NCBI RefSeq assembly: GCF_002865645.1
Contig: NW_020194512.1
Span: forward strand, 1,275,119 to 1,339,118
Reading direction: 5' to 3'
DNA from: Hyaloscypha bicolor E
Taxonomy: Eukaryota > Ascomycota > Leotiomycetes > Helotiales > Hyaloscyphaceae
Length of the DNA: 64,000 nt
Part shown: piece after piece, positions 33,831 to 45,300 of the stretch
Layout: each line of letters starts with the position of its first letter
How positions within the stretch are numbered: position 1 is the stretch's first letter
The notes under the pieces: generated by a model
The model's input: only the letters and a program-made list of their open reading frames with translations
What the model was told of the DNA's origin: nothing
Database searches by the model: none
Program-made: the position numbers and the translations under genes

Positions 33831-35580
33831 ATACTAGGGTCTCCCTCATATGTCTTAGTCATTCTTAGGACATCTCATTTGTAACTTTGGGAGGTAGGCG
33901 AGGCTGGGAAGCAATTTCGTCTCCTTAATTTGATTAGATTATTTTCGGAGGAGGTGGCGGTGGGGAAGCGGGGAGCGAGCCCGAAAAGGGAGGAGCGTTT
34001 AGCGACGGTGCGGTAACGTTCCGCCTCCTCCTGATCTGAGCTGGCGCTGGGGGAAACGAACGCAATTTCAAATTTTCGATGATTCGTTTCCACATGGGTT
34101 TCCCGAGACGGCTTTCGATTCTCGGAGGCGTTTGAATAGGGAAAGAAAGACAGAGTTGTTACAAGTCGAGTTTCTGCACGGCATGTTTAAATTCTAGAGC
34201 AGCTGGGAAGTGGGAAATAAGAGTGTGGTGATAAATGTTCAGGCCTCGGCTTTGATTCGCGGACGTCGAACATGAGTTTTTCATAGTGTGGGCATGGAAT
34301 TTTATGGAGTGATAAAGTGAAGAGAGAAAGAGAGCTTTGTTGCTTGTCGTAGAAATGCATGATAGATTAATCTGGGGTTGGAGATGAAGTTGTGGATGGG
34401 GTTTGGGAGATAAGAGGGTGGTATTAAGGCCCCAACACGCTCCTTGTCATTTCCTCACCCCGCACGACATTTGATCGACAGATAAACTGCACTTGGAAAG
34501 AAGTCTTTGTTGCAAGTCTGATTTCTGCATGATATATTAAATGTCGGCCTCTAGTACAGATTGGCGTGTTCCGATGTTGCAGTGAGGCTGGAACAGGTCT
34601 CCCATTGCTGACGAAGAACATGCAGGATTTTTGTCATCGCGTGCTTTCCATACCTTCATTTCAAACCGCAACCTGCAATTGGATGCAGAGAGAGACGTGA
34701 AGGAAAATGCAAGAGTCTTTGTTGCAAATGTGGGAATATATTAAACTGGTCTTCTGAGGAGATTTGAAGAGGAGTGCCGGGCTTGCTTGATGTTAGTGGC
34801 TTTGGTTTCACGGCGTGAATCCCGGGGGGGTGGGCGCTGCCATACTACGTCGTTATCCAGATTCCCACGAGAATGCAGGTGCAGCTGCAGGTGGATTGCA
34901 AGATACGAGATAAGATCTGCAGGTGAGTGATCATTGGATAAGAGGGGAAGCAAAAAAAGAGGAGGAATCTCCGTATATTGAACTTCTGTCCGTGCAAGTA
35001 AGGGAGGAAGGAACCTGGGGACATCGTGACGGTGTATGCTTCCCGATTTGGTTGAAGGTTCGGAGTGGCTGCTCACCGGAGGAGAGGGAATGCATGCCCA
35101 TTGGATAACGTTACCATAGTGCCAGAAAAGAGAACGAAGCATTTGTTGCAAATCTCGAGATTTCTGCACGCTTATTGTACTGCAATCTAGAAAGCTCAGA
35201 GCTAGCCTGCTTCTCATCTCGTAGGCGGGAGAGATCTAGTCTCTAGATCTAGCCTTAAGTTTTGGAGGGTCAACCCATACCATCCTTTCCCTTCCATTGG
35301 CGGAGAATACGGCCAGCCTCAACAGAGAGCAAATGGACCGTTTGTTGCACATCTTAAAATGCATGAACATATTAAACGCAGGCACTTCACTTAACAGCAC
35401 CTCTATGCTGCCTGCTGTCTTGGCTTTCCTGCAGCTTCAGGCAAATAATGCTAGCATAAGAGCTGATCACCAGACCCTCCACTTCCCCTTCCACCTCGGC
35501 CCAGCAATCCAGGAAGGAAGCAAAAACCTTTTGTAGCAAAACTCTAGATATATTAACTGCTAGATCGATTTACCAGACCA
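33800..35580 (+). repeat. degenerate array with a core recurring every ~170-250 bp
   Basis: A core of TTTGTTGCAAnTC, then ATTTCTGCAtGA, then ATATTAAA appears, in varying states, near 34157, 34336, 34505, 34718, 35141, 35341 and 35531. Weaker copies lie near 33800 and 34893. The bases before it are purine-rich (GAAAGAAAG-like) in nearly every copy. Spacing is 170-250 bp. In the plus strand several copies read a similar short peptide (KxLLQV, FLH, ILN), for example KKSLLQV and MDRLLHILKCMNILN, usually ended by a stop soon after. Segments between cores share patches (AGGCTGG near a GTCTCCCAT block at 34587 and 35627) but are mostly diverged. No known repeat class is recognised. Confidence 0.55.
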
Positions 35581-36731
35581 ACCCTTGCTGTGCTTGCCCG
35601 AAGCAATGGGGATTGGGCTACAAGAGGCAGAGGCTGGGTCTCCCATCAATCAGGCTGATGTATATTCAGTCAGCAAGATGTGAATAATAAGAGTCTAGTT
35701 CTATTGCATCTGGTTGGAATTTAGTGCATGGTTGGCAGCGGTGAGATACATTTGTGTGTGTGCTTAATGGGAGAGCATTACGCGTTATCTGGATGTGATT
35801 CGACAAGTAGGGTGCGGAGCGTGGTTCGAAAAGGAAACGCCCGGATTTTAAATTTTGCGTGAGCCAGGTTTGCGTTTGCCGCGATCGGGAAACTCTGGGC
35901 TATTTTTAGATGTGCTGGGTTTTGGGGGGGATGTGGGGAGAGGCGGGGTCAGGTGAGATTATGCGACGGGTGGTGAGGTGAGAGGGAAGGGAAAAGACGG
36001 AGAGACGTACTGTGAGGATGTGCTTATGGTAGGTTGGATTGAGCGATGGGAGCTCAAGAGCATTTTTCCGTTCACAGGAAGCTGGAACCCCTATTCTTTC
36101 CCACCGACCCCTTCTTACCTTTTTCTGTTCCATCCCTCGCGCATGAACGCTCAGAAATCATTTAAATCATTTAATCTATCTTCATTACTGTCAGTCCATC
36201 TCTCACTCAGGTAGCCTACCAGACGATGATCGTGGCTGTGCAGAATGTTCCGACAGTGGCGGTGGTGATGCATTTGGATGATCGCCGTCGTGTTCCAAAA
36301 GCTTAAATTTTTGAGTATTGGGCGAGCGACGGGACCGGGAGCTTGGGTGGGTTGACAGCTGACAAGGATGGTGGGGATCAATCGAGCAAGCTGTGGCGAC
36401 GGCGAATAGCGAATGGCGAATGACGATGTGGAAGGGTAAAACGGGGTTGATTGATTGATAGGGAACTTTGTTCTTTTGACATTATGTTTCGAATTCAGCG
36501 GGAATTGTGAAAGTAGGGATGAGAGTCACTATGTGGAGAGAAGAGTGAAGAAAATGGTATCAATTTTGCTATGGCGGAGAGGGCATGAACTAATTTTGAA
36601 ATACGAATATGAACTTCAGTCCCCGCGACTGCTGCCAACGCCATTATGCACCTGAAGCTTCAGTATGAGTATGCAATGACTGCATGAAGAACGCCGTTAA
36701 ACCATAACTGATGAGCCCAAAAGAAATTGTG
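35581..36731. other. intergenic, no gene seen
   Basis: A 14-base string GGCTGATGTATATT at 35653-35666 also occurs at 33693-33706, on the other side of the array. Otherwise nothing recognised. Confidence 0.4.
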
Positions 36732-37370
36732 TTAACGAGATCGAGAATCATGACCCGAAAGTTGTGACGGCTGCCTAGAATGCTGAATACGGGGAGAATT
36801 TGAGGGTTGCGATTGCGAGAGACGATAAGCAAGCGCCTCGTGCTTCTCGTTTGAACTGTACCATCTCTGAAAGGGATTCAGAATTGGTGCGTCGTAAGTA
36901 GGACGAGAATAATCTGGTTGCGAACGAGTGTTGTAGTCGTTGATTGCCTCATAGACAGATTGATCAATCGCCACACGAGCGGCGTCATGAACGGGATCGT
37001 AGAATGTGCGGGGACGATTCTGTGAGCGGGAGGCTGCTTCTCGCTCAACACTCGAAGCACTTTCCCCCTCACGATTGACGTTTGTCGAAGACTCGAGATC
37101 TGCGAAGAAGTTGTCGGTTTCGACGAGCGGATACTGTCCAGGGAACAGAATCCAATCCGTGTAGTCATGTTTGCGGACATCTGTCTCATCCTCGCAATCG
37201 CAGATGCCGCTGTCGTCGAAATTGGTCTCGATGCCCGTAGCGGGCGAAGCTCGGGGGTTGCCTTTGGGTGAAGACTCGAGAACCTCATTGCCCTGCTTTG
37301 TGTGTTCACTCGGGCTGTATTCGTTCGTGGTCATCTTGGCGAATTGCCCAACGATCTGGGGTGAAGCCAT
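36732..37370 (-). CDS. hypothetical protein, acidic and disordered
   Basis: Intronless frame of 212 residues from ATG 37370, which has a good start context (the plus strand reads GCCATGGT). It begins MASPQIVGQFAKMTTNEYSP and has an acidic run with a Cys pair (DDSGICDCEDETD), then DYTDWILFPGQYPLVETDNF, then a Ser/Arg/Gln-rich end. No transmembrane segment or known domain. The central aromatic block is the only part likely to be conserved. A spliced 5' leader is possible (donor GTACGT about 60 bp upstream). Function unknown. Confidence 0.55.
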   Translation of the reverse strand: MASPQIVGQFAKMTTNEYSPSEHTKQGNEVLESSPKGNPRASPATGIETNFDDSGICDCEDETDVRKHDYTDWILFPGQYPLVETDNFFADLESSTNVNREGESASSVEREAASRSQNRPRTFYDPVHDAARVAIDQSVYEAINDYNTRSQPDYSRPTYDAPILNPFQRWYSSNEKHEALAYRLSQSQPSNSPRIQHSRQPSQLSGHDSRSR

Positions 37371-39561
37371 GGTGGAGAGCGAAGACTAGGCAACGAGGTC
37401 AGCATGGGGAAGATTCCTGGGGTAAGGTAGGACGTACATTTTGAGACGCGAGTAGTGTTGCATGAAAGGTCCTGGACGATGAGGATCGATTGAAATGATG
37501 TACTCCAACGGTGTGGCAGATGTGGGAGTGGAAAGTAGAGAGAGAGAAATTGGTGAGGGAGGAGGGGAATCAAGCAAAAGCTTGGACGGGGTGCTGCGAG
37601 AGACGAGATCCACCCACCTCAGGACTCTCCCACGACCCCACGTGAGGAAGGACTTACAGTATCGCCGACAATATGGCACACCTGCGGGAGCGAGGAAACT
37701 GATCGAGCTGATCACGGTCTCCACAGGCAATGCATGGTACCGCCATATTGCGGTGCCCGAATCCATATCTTGCACTCCCAACTCCCTCCGGGCTCATGAT
37801 TTCCCTTCGCTTGGCACTCGTGCTGAGCGTGCGTGTCGAGCAGTTCGGTGTAGAGTTGTGTGTGAGCTGGGATTAGCCAATGAGGGGTCGCGGGAATCTT
37901 TGGCTGTAGCCAATCCTTCGAATGCAGTCCGAGGACGCCATTGGTTGGACTGGGTGGGAGTGCATAAATAGCTCGAAAAATGCGAGAGGGTGCCAGAGGG
38001 TGCCGGGCAAGGCAGAAGTCGTCTGGCGAGCGTTGTGAAAAGACCCGTCCTGCGCAGTCGTCGAGCGCGGAAAGCATCTCTCATGCTCCTGGGCTGGAGA
38101 ACCCTTCCCTTATAGCTTTCCTCGCTCCATCGTCCCAAACAGTGGAGATTATGCAACACAGCGACCGCTACAGGGGTTCATCGTGACCTAGCATGGGACA
38201 AAACCACTTGAGAATCCTCACTGCCCGCCACGGCGAACACTGATTTGCTCCCTGAGAATAGCTCGTGGGTAGAGCGCGGATCGCCTGACAGTTGACAAGG
38301 AAGGAAGAAATGGCGCAGCCATGGTGTGAGACCACGGCTTCAGGCAGAAGCAAGGGATCGCGAGATCGGCGAGGGAGCCAACTTTGGCCAGGATCCCGGT
38401 GTTGACGAGGTGCGGCAGCCTGGAGCGAGTGGCACCGGTGCAGCGGGTACTATTCGAGAGCTGAAAGGATGCTGCATGTGCCCAACAGCTGAGGTGCAGC
38501 CGACGTTCCGCACTGAAATCCTTTGGTTCCGCGATGACAGTTGATGGAGTTGTGAGACATGAGGGAATTCGAGACTCAAATATCGAGAGTACGTGGGAGG
38601 CGGTTGGTAGAAATATCCCATCTCAAATACGGAGGTGGCACCCGGGAAGTCGTGTTTGCAGTTGAAGAGGCGGGACGCCAATGACAGTGTAGCCGTACGT
38701 GTTCGGTGTGCATCGTGTGTTTGCTTGAGGCTGTCAGATTCCCACTGACTCGACCAGCATCCATTCCAGGCGAGAGGCCTGTTGCCCTCAAGTGCAGGCC
38801 ACATGCATGAAACGAGCAGGTGGTGTTGGAGTTGATAAAGCGCAGCAATTGGTCGTGAAGCCAGAACGACTTTTCTCTCTGAGTCATCACGTGACTGGAC
38901 TCGCTACCCTTAGCTCAAAACATTGCTTCGCTTCGAAACCTCCACGTGCGTCCGGGTAACCTCCGGCCTCCTCACTCAAAACGAAACCTCACCTCACTCA
39001 TCTTTTCATTGATCTCTTCATCCGAGTGCACCATCGACTGAGCCTTGGCCTCTGTGCTCATCTCCCCTACTCAAGATGAAGATCTGCTCAAAGTTTCATC
39101 CCGTTTTCGTCCAATTCTAGCGTTCCATTTCGCGCAATTCGACTCGTGGATAATTTTTTCCCGCCCCATCGCAGATATATTACCTCTCCCAGTGTTCTGG
39201 GAATGAAGTCTCTTCTGGACCTGCATTAGCGCGCTTTCCAGTATGGGGAGCGCCCGCTCCTTTCTGCAAATTGAATGCGGAGAAGAAACGGGCCAATTGT
39301 CGGACACGACACCACGAGACTTCCCAAAGCCGGAGGACCTCCACCATGGTTTAGGGTTTCATTTTTATCCCGGAGCATGATCCTCATGTATAGTTTTCCC
39401 GAAAAAGGCACGAGTTGTTTAGCGACGGCCTCCATGTGAGTGGCTGGACTTCCTTCTTATTGTTTCTCCTCTCCATATAAGTTTCAACTCTCCAACGTCT
39501 TCAATATCGTCCTATCTCATACTCCGAAGAAGGGTTCGGTCTTGGGATCTCAATTGCAGCC
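37371..39561. other. 2.2-kb intergenic region, polygalacturonase promoter at its right end
   Basis: Many overlapping short frames on both strands between 37,500 and 38,900, none with a domain or convincing start. The last few hundred bases hold the polygalacturonase promoter. Confidence 0.4.
39475..39480 (+). promoter_or_regulatory. TATA-like box of the polygalacturonase gene
   Basis: ATATAA lies 82 bp before the ATG at 39562 and is followed by CT/CAA-rich leader sequence. Confidence 0.45.
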
Positions 39562-41075
39562 ATGATGCGTTCAATCATTATACTTTCTTCATTTATCACA
39601 GCTGCCCTGGCTGGAGTTCAGCTTGATCGACGAGACTGCAGCCATGACAAGTGCTTAAAGGCCTTCATTGCATCTTCTGCGAATGCCGCCACTTTCTGTG
39701 CTACGTTCACGACTGCAGCTGTAACTGCTACAGCTGCACTCCCAGCATACGCCACTCACTGCTCAAACAAAGTATCAAAGGTCTCCACCGCCTGCTCGTG
39801 CCTCTTTACTGCGGCACCAAGTCCATCTAGCAGCTCCACATCCTCCAGCCCTGCCTCCCCAACAATCTCGACCATGTCAAGCAGCTCTGGCTCAGGCGGT
39901 GGCTTGACGGTTGCCAGTTCGCCTACAACAACCTGTACCTGCACGGCTTACTCGCAAATTGCTCCGGCTGTGGCATCCTGCAGCGCCATCACGCTACAGG
40001 ACATCGCTGCTCCGACAGATAGCTCCATCGACCTTTCGAAATTGAAAGCCAACTCGGTGGTTACTTTTGCCGGCAAGACGACGTTTGCGTTCACTAATTC
40101 AAGCGGCTTCAACCCAATGATATTCGGTGGGGCGAATGTTACTATTACCTCAGCGCCAGGGGCAATCATCGATGGGAATGGACAAGCTTATTGGGATGGC
40201 CAAGGATCCAATGGGGGAGTTCCAAAGTGAGTCTTCAGGCTACTCTTGACATCTCCTTGCTAACATCTCCAGACCCGATCACTTTATTGTCGTCAGCAAG
40301 ATGACAGCCGGATCAAAGATCCAGAACCTCCACATTCAAAACTGGCCTTCACATCTTTTCAGCATCTCCGGTTGCTCCAATACGACCATGCAGAATCTGT
40401 TTCTGGACAACTCCGCAGGAGATGCGCCGAACGCTAGAAGTAAAGGCCTTCCAGCTGCCCACAACTCGGATGGCTTTGACCTTGGCAGTAGCAGCAACTT
40501 CGTCATCACCGATAGCATAGTCTACAACCAGGATGACTGCGTGGCCATCTCAAGTGGAAACAATGTCACGGTGTCAAATATGTACTGCTCAGGAGGACAT
40601 GGTCTGAGCATTGGCTCAGTTGGAGGCAAGAGCAACAACAACGTTACCAACATCCTTGTCCGTGCCTCTTCCTCTTCCATCCAAACAGAATACTGACAAT
40701 CCGCAGTTCACCAACAGCCAAATCCTCAACTCCCAAAACGGCGCACGCATCAAGTCGAACTTCAACACTACAGGCTTCATCTCCAACATCACATACAGCA
40801 ACATCTTCGTCAGCAACATCTCCATCTACGGCATCGATGTACAGCAGGACTACCTGAACGGCGGACCGAAGGGCACCCCCTCGAACGGAGTCATCATCTC
40901 CAACCTTCTGTTCCAGAACCTCACCGGCACGGCGACGGCAAGTGCGAGAGACTACTATGTTCTCTGTGGCAGTGGAAGCTGCAGCAATTTTATGTTCACT
41001 GATGTGAGCATCACGGGTGGTGGGATGAATAGTTCTTGTAATTACCCGGCGAGTGGATGTCCGGTGCCTTATTAG
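39562..41075 (+). CDS. endopolygalacturonase, GH28, secreted
   Basis: Exons 39562-40226, 40273-40657 and 40707-41075 (introns 46 and 49 nt) give 472 residues. A signal peptide (MMRSIIILSSFITAALAG) is followed by a roughly 120-residue Cys- and Ser/Thr-rich extension, then the GH28 beta-helix. The catalytic signatures are intact: HNSDGFD (Asp288), QDDC (Asp309, Asp310), GGHGLSIGS (His331) and ARIK (364-366). These hydrolyse alpha-1,4 bonds between galacturonates in pectin of plant cell walls. The closing Cys pattern (CGSGSCSNF, then SSCNYPASGCPVPY) matches fungal endo-PGs. The Cys-rich N-terminal part is unusual in plain endo-PGs and may bind walls or be a linker. The second intron donor is GTCCGT, weak but required to restore NVTNI-LFTNSQI. 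Confidence 0.93.
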
Positions 41076-42305
41076 AGCCCGAACGGGCTCTGAGGAGTGG
41101 GACAGCGATATTTTCTCCGCATGTATATTATACAATTCCTGGCTGGGACAGATATTTTTGATGTAAAATATACCAATCTTGTCACAGGAGATGTGCATCC
41201 AATCAGCAGAAGCGGGCCATTTAAAGACCAGCTGATTGTTGCCCGACTCCTAGATAGCATGACTTTGCCCAAGTGAAGCGACAATTTAGTTCCTTCTTCC
41301 AATTGCTATCCAATCAATTGTCCTTGCTGTTTCAGCATGAGCGTTTCCCACACCGCTCACAGGAAACACGGCTCTAAAGTAAGATTACACTGAAGGAACC
41401 TCTTTGAGGCTCTCTCCGGCTCTCTTACGAGAATCGAGTCCTCAGCGTTATAGACAGGGGCTATCGTACTCGCTTTGTGGCTGCTTGCTTCTCCGATTTT
41501 CTGCTTGGCTATTGCGGCCCAGATGTCGAGACCCAGCCACGGCATGGGGAGGCGGGGATGGTGATTAGCCACAACCTGCAAGCGTTGGACCCTGCAGGAC
41601 CCTGAAATTCTGGATTCCTGATCTTTGATGGGATATTGGCGAGAACCCTTGCAATCACGACTGCGTCCTCGACTCCTCTATCCGCTGGCCCCCCCCGTTC
41701 AAGCCGGTGTCTCTTGCTCTGCGCGCTCTGGACTGGGCGGTGGGCTCTTGGACTCTCGAGAACAGGGAACGTGGAAGCAGACGCATCGAGATCCATACCC
41801 GCATTCCCACAAGTGCCACAATTGCCACACCACAATCGCATCTCGATTTGAGGCTTTGGCACTGGCACTGGCACTGGTACTGACATGCGCACGAGTCGCA
41901 GGGCCTCTTTATCTCCTCCCTCTTCCGCTCATGATAGCGCGAATGCGCATCTTGGCATCAACACTCAAGAGCCCTTGATCCCAAGAGCACCTCCTTGCAT
42001 CTACACCTGCACATACTAGCTCTGGCCGTTTTGTTCGCTGTTCTTGCGAGATTCCCATCCAGATTCCCTCCCTTCTCTCCTGCCGAGGCCTCCCCCCCAA
42101 CAGTCTCTCGCTTCGAGAATCGTACGTTCGCGTAACGTCCCACCGCAACCCTTTTTCCTAGGAGCTTCAGGAGTAGTGCCAACACCCAAGACAGTCCTGA
42201 TCTGCGGCCAAGCCCTCCTCCACCTATACTTGGTCAGTCTACAGACCGTCAGCATCAAGATGGCTGGCAGATAATCACAATCACGGAGCAGCCCCGCCTT
42301 CCAAC
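41076..42305. other. intergenic, long leader region of the histidine kinase
   Basis: No gene recognised. Sequence from about 41,980 is C/T-rich, as in fungal leaders. Confidence 0.45.
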
Positions 42306-45300
42306 ATGACGTCGGCAGAGACCTTTCGAGCGAGAGAGGTCTACAGGTTCGTCCCCTCGGGGGTGCGTTTGGCGGCAGGAGCTTATGTGATATAGGTACT
42401 ACCAACCGAAGGATCCAGCAGCTATCCCCAAGACCGCTCCTCCCAGTCTCGAGCGAGACTTCGCGAACCATGTCCTCCCACACGCAGACAACTTTACCAC
42501 CCAGCAGTCCTTCTCCGATACTGCCCTTACTGCCTTCACGCAGCTCATCGCCCTTCGCTTGGCCTCCCAGCGAGCCATTGTTTCCCTCATTGACCACGAG
42601 AACGAATACTTCCTGGCCGAGTCCACAAGCACACTGAGCCTTATTGACGATGAGGGGCCGGCACAAAATGCGTGGCTATCCATCAGTGGAGCGAGAGTAC
42701 CGCGGGAGAAATCGCTGTGCGAGCAGACTTTGCGCTTGGTACCAAACCAAGATACAACGGCGGAGATGACTCCGTGGTTCTTAGTCCCTGATCTACGGCT
42801 CGATGAGAAGATGAGCAAGCTTGATTGCGTGAGGGGACCGCCTTATCTGAGGTTCTACTGTGGTGTCGCCTTGACGAACAAGAAGGGAATCAATATTGGT
42901 TGTGTTTACGTTGTCGACGACAGAGCCCGCACCGATTTCAGTCTCGAGCAAGCTCAATTCTTGACCAAGATGGCTGCTACTGTCATGGATCACTTGGAAA
43001 ACATCAGAGCAAAAGAAGATATTGTCAGGGTAACGATGATGAGCCAAGCTCTGCACGCATTCATCGAGGGGGATGGCACAATGAATGGCGATTGGCAGCG
43101 TCTCAAGAGATACAATCTTCCAGCCGGGGCGGGGATTGGATTTCACTGGGAGAGCAACAAAAACGATGGCGCTGGCAGCTATGTCAACGGGAAGAAGGAG
43201 CTGGGCTCCCCTGAGCACCATCTATCACCAGACCTGGAGGCGAATCACGGGCAGTCACCGCTGCAACATACAGGCACGAATCTTAACCCCAGATACAATT
43301 TCAACAACTCCCCATGGAGCTCATCTGAAGAGGTCCCGCAGGTTCCGCTCAAGTCAGTCTTCGACGGAGTCGAGGACGCCGCTGCTGCTCTGACTGGGGG
43401 CCGAGACACCGAATTTATAAACAGTGGTTTCGCTAACCTCCTGCACACTACCTTTTCTCGCGCGTCTAATCTAGTCAGAGAGGGAATGGAGGTGGATGGG
43501 GCAGTCTTCTTCGATGCCCCATTCAAATTTTATCAAGGCCGCAGTACACTCGAGACAGACACTCGACGCTCCGGTAACCAAGAGTCAGAAAGCTCAAATG
43601 AGAGCGAGGACGATGAACACCCGGACGCTCGACCTGGCCCTAGTCCCCATGTCTTACCGGCAAGTCACCACCAGTCACGTCCTTCTAGCCGTACAAGTCT
43701 CTCAGGGTCACGAGCATCATCCAGCATCGCAACATCAATGGGGCTCAAATCAGAAATACTGGGGTATTCAACTCTCAACTCGTCCTCCTGGAACAATCAG
43801 ACCAACAGCCAAATAACCAACTTCACTGCCATTGACCAGAGTCTCTTGACCTCTCTGGTGAGACGGTATCCGCAAGGCGAGCTGTTCGTTTTCAATCAGG
43901 ATGGACCAATTGCGCCTCTTCCAGAGGCTACTGCCGATGATGGGTCTCAGGCAACCATCACATCAGCGGCGGACGAGAAGCAAGTCCGCCATACGGCACG
44001 GAAAAGAGCGGAGATTCTCCGACTGCTAATTGCCTTTCCAGGATCGAGGCAGATCTTCTTCGTTCCTCTCTATGATTCAACATCAGGCTGCTTCATCGGA
44101 TCCTTCGCTTGGTCCACCTCGGCAACTCGCATATTCTCCACCGACAACCATTTATCGTACCTCATTGCTTTCGGCCACAGTGTCATGTCGGAAGTCAGCC
44201 GACTCAACACTCTGAGTGCAGATAATGCAAAGGGTGACTTCATCAGCAATGTCAGTCACGAGCTGAGAAGCCCACTCCATGGTATTCTTGCAAGTGTGGA
44301 ATTCCTGGCAGACACTGCCCTAGATGGATTCCAGAGAAACTTAGTCGACACGGTGGACATCTGTGGTCGCACTCTACTGGACACCATTGAGCATGTGCTA
44401 GATTTCTCAAAGATCAAGAAGTTTGGACAGGAGACAGTTCAGCCGATGGGTGTTGTCTCGGATCTTGATATTTCAGCCGTGATCGAAGAAGTTCTCGAGG
44501 GCGTGCATGCTGGCTTTGAGTTCAATGGCCTGTCCTCGCAAGGTCTTGCGGATACTACCAAGAGTCGGAGGGCTGTTCCTTCGTCACCGAAGGAGACAGA
44601 CTTGCCCGATGGACTTCAGTTTGGTGTGAGTAATGAGCTACTCATGGTAATTATCGATATAGACTTCAGGGACTCGTGGAAATTCCCGACTGTTCCAGGA
44701 ACCTGGAGACGTCTAACAATGAACATCTTCGGCAACGCGTTGAAGTACACTCACTCTGGCTATATCAGAATCAAGCTGGAGGCGCGAGCTATTTCTTCCG
44801 TGGTTTCTGCTATTGACAACAATCCAACTGAAAGAACGATGGTGACCTTGACCATATCTGACACAGGGCGAGGAATGTCCAGTGATTTCCTAAAGACGAA
44901 AGTGTTCATGCCTTTCACACAGGTTTGAAATCTGAATTCCAACCTAAAGCTGGTGGATTGTTCTCGAGAATGCTAATTAAATCCAGGAGGATGTTACTGC
45001 TCCAGGGACAGGTCTAGGTATGAGCATTGTAAAGCAAATTGTGGACTTATCGGGAGGAAGAATCGACATTCGAAGTGACCTGGGCAAGGGTACGGAAATT
45101 AGATTGAGTTTGCCGCTGGAGAATTGCCATCCAGATCAAGAAGCTGTGCATAACAAACGAGATTCACGTATCAAACTTGAAGAGCCTGTCGAGGCTGTGC
45201 GCCGTCGTGCTAAAGGTCGAACCGTTACCATTCGCGGGTTTGACGATACCTTGGGAAGCCATCCTCCCCTTCAATTAACGGCTCTGGCTGGCTTGAAGGC

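Noticed and set aside
33800..35580. CRISPR-like array (repeats with unique spacers)
   Set aside because: Eukaryotic context; repeats are degenerate, spacers are 130-200 bp and unequal.
37495..37971. 158-codon plus-strand frame
   Set aside because: Overlaps the promoter side of the hypothetical gene, has no domain, and competing frames are equally open.
40644..41198. 184-codon minus-strand frame
   Set aside because: Antisense to the catalytic part of the polygalacturonase; a shadow of its codon bias.
41509..41892. 127-codon minus-strand frame with VPVPVPVPK start
   Set aside because: Low-complexity start, no domain, no splice model, upstream of the histidine kinase.
42016..42666. 216-codon minus-strand frame
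   Set aside because: Antisense to the first exons of the histidine kinase, no recognised domain.
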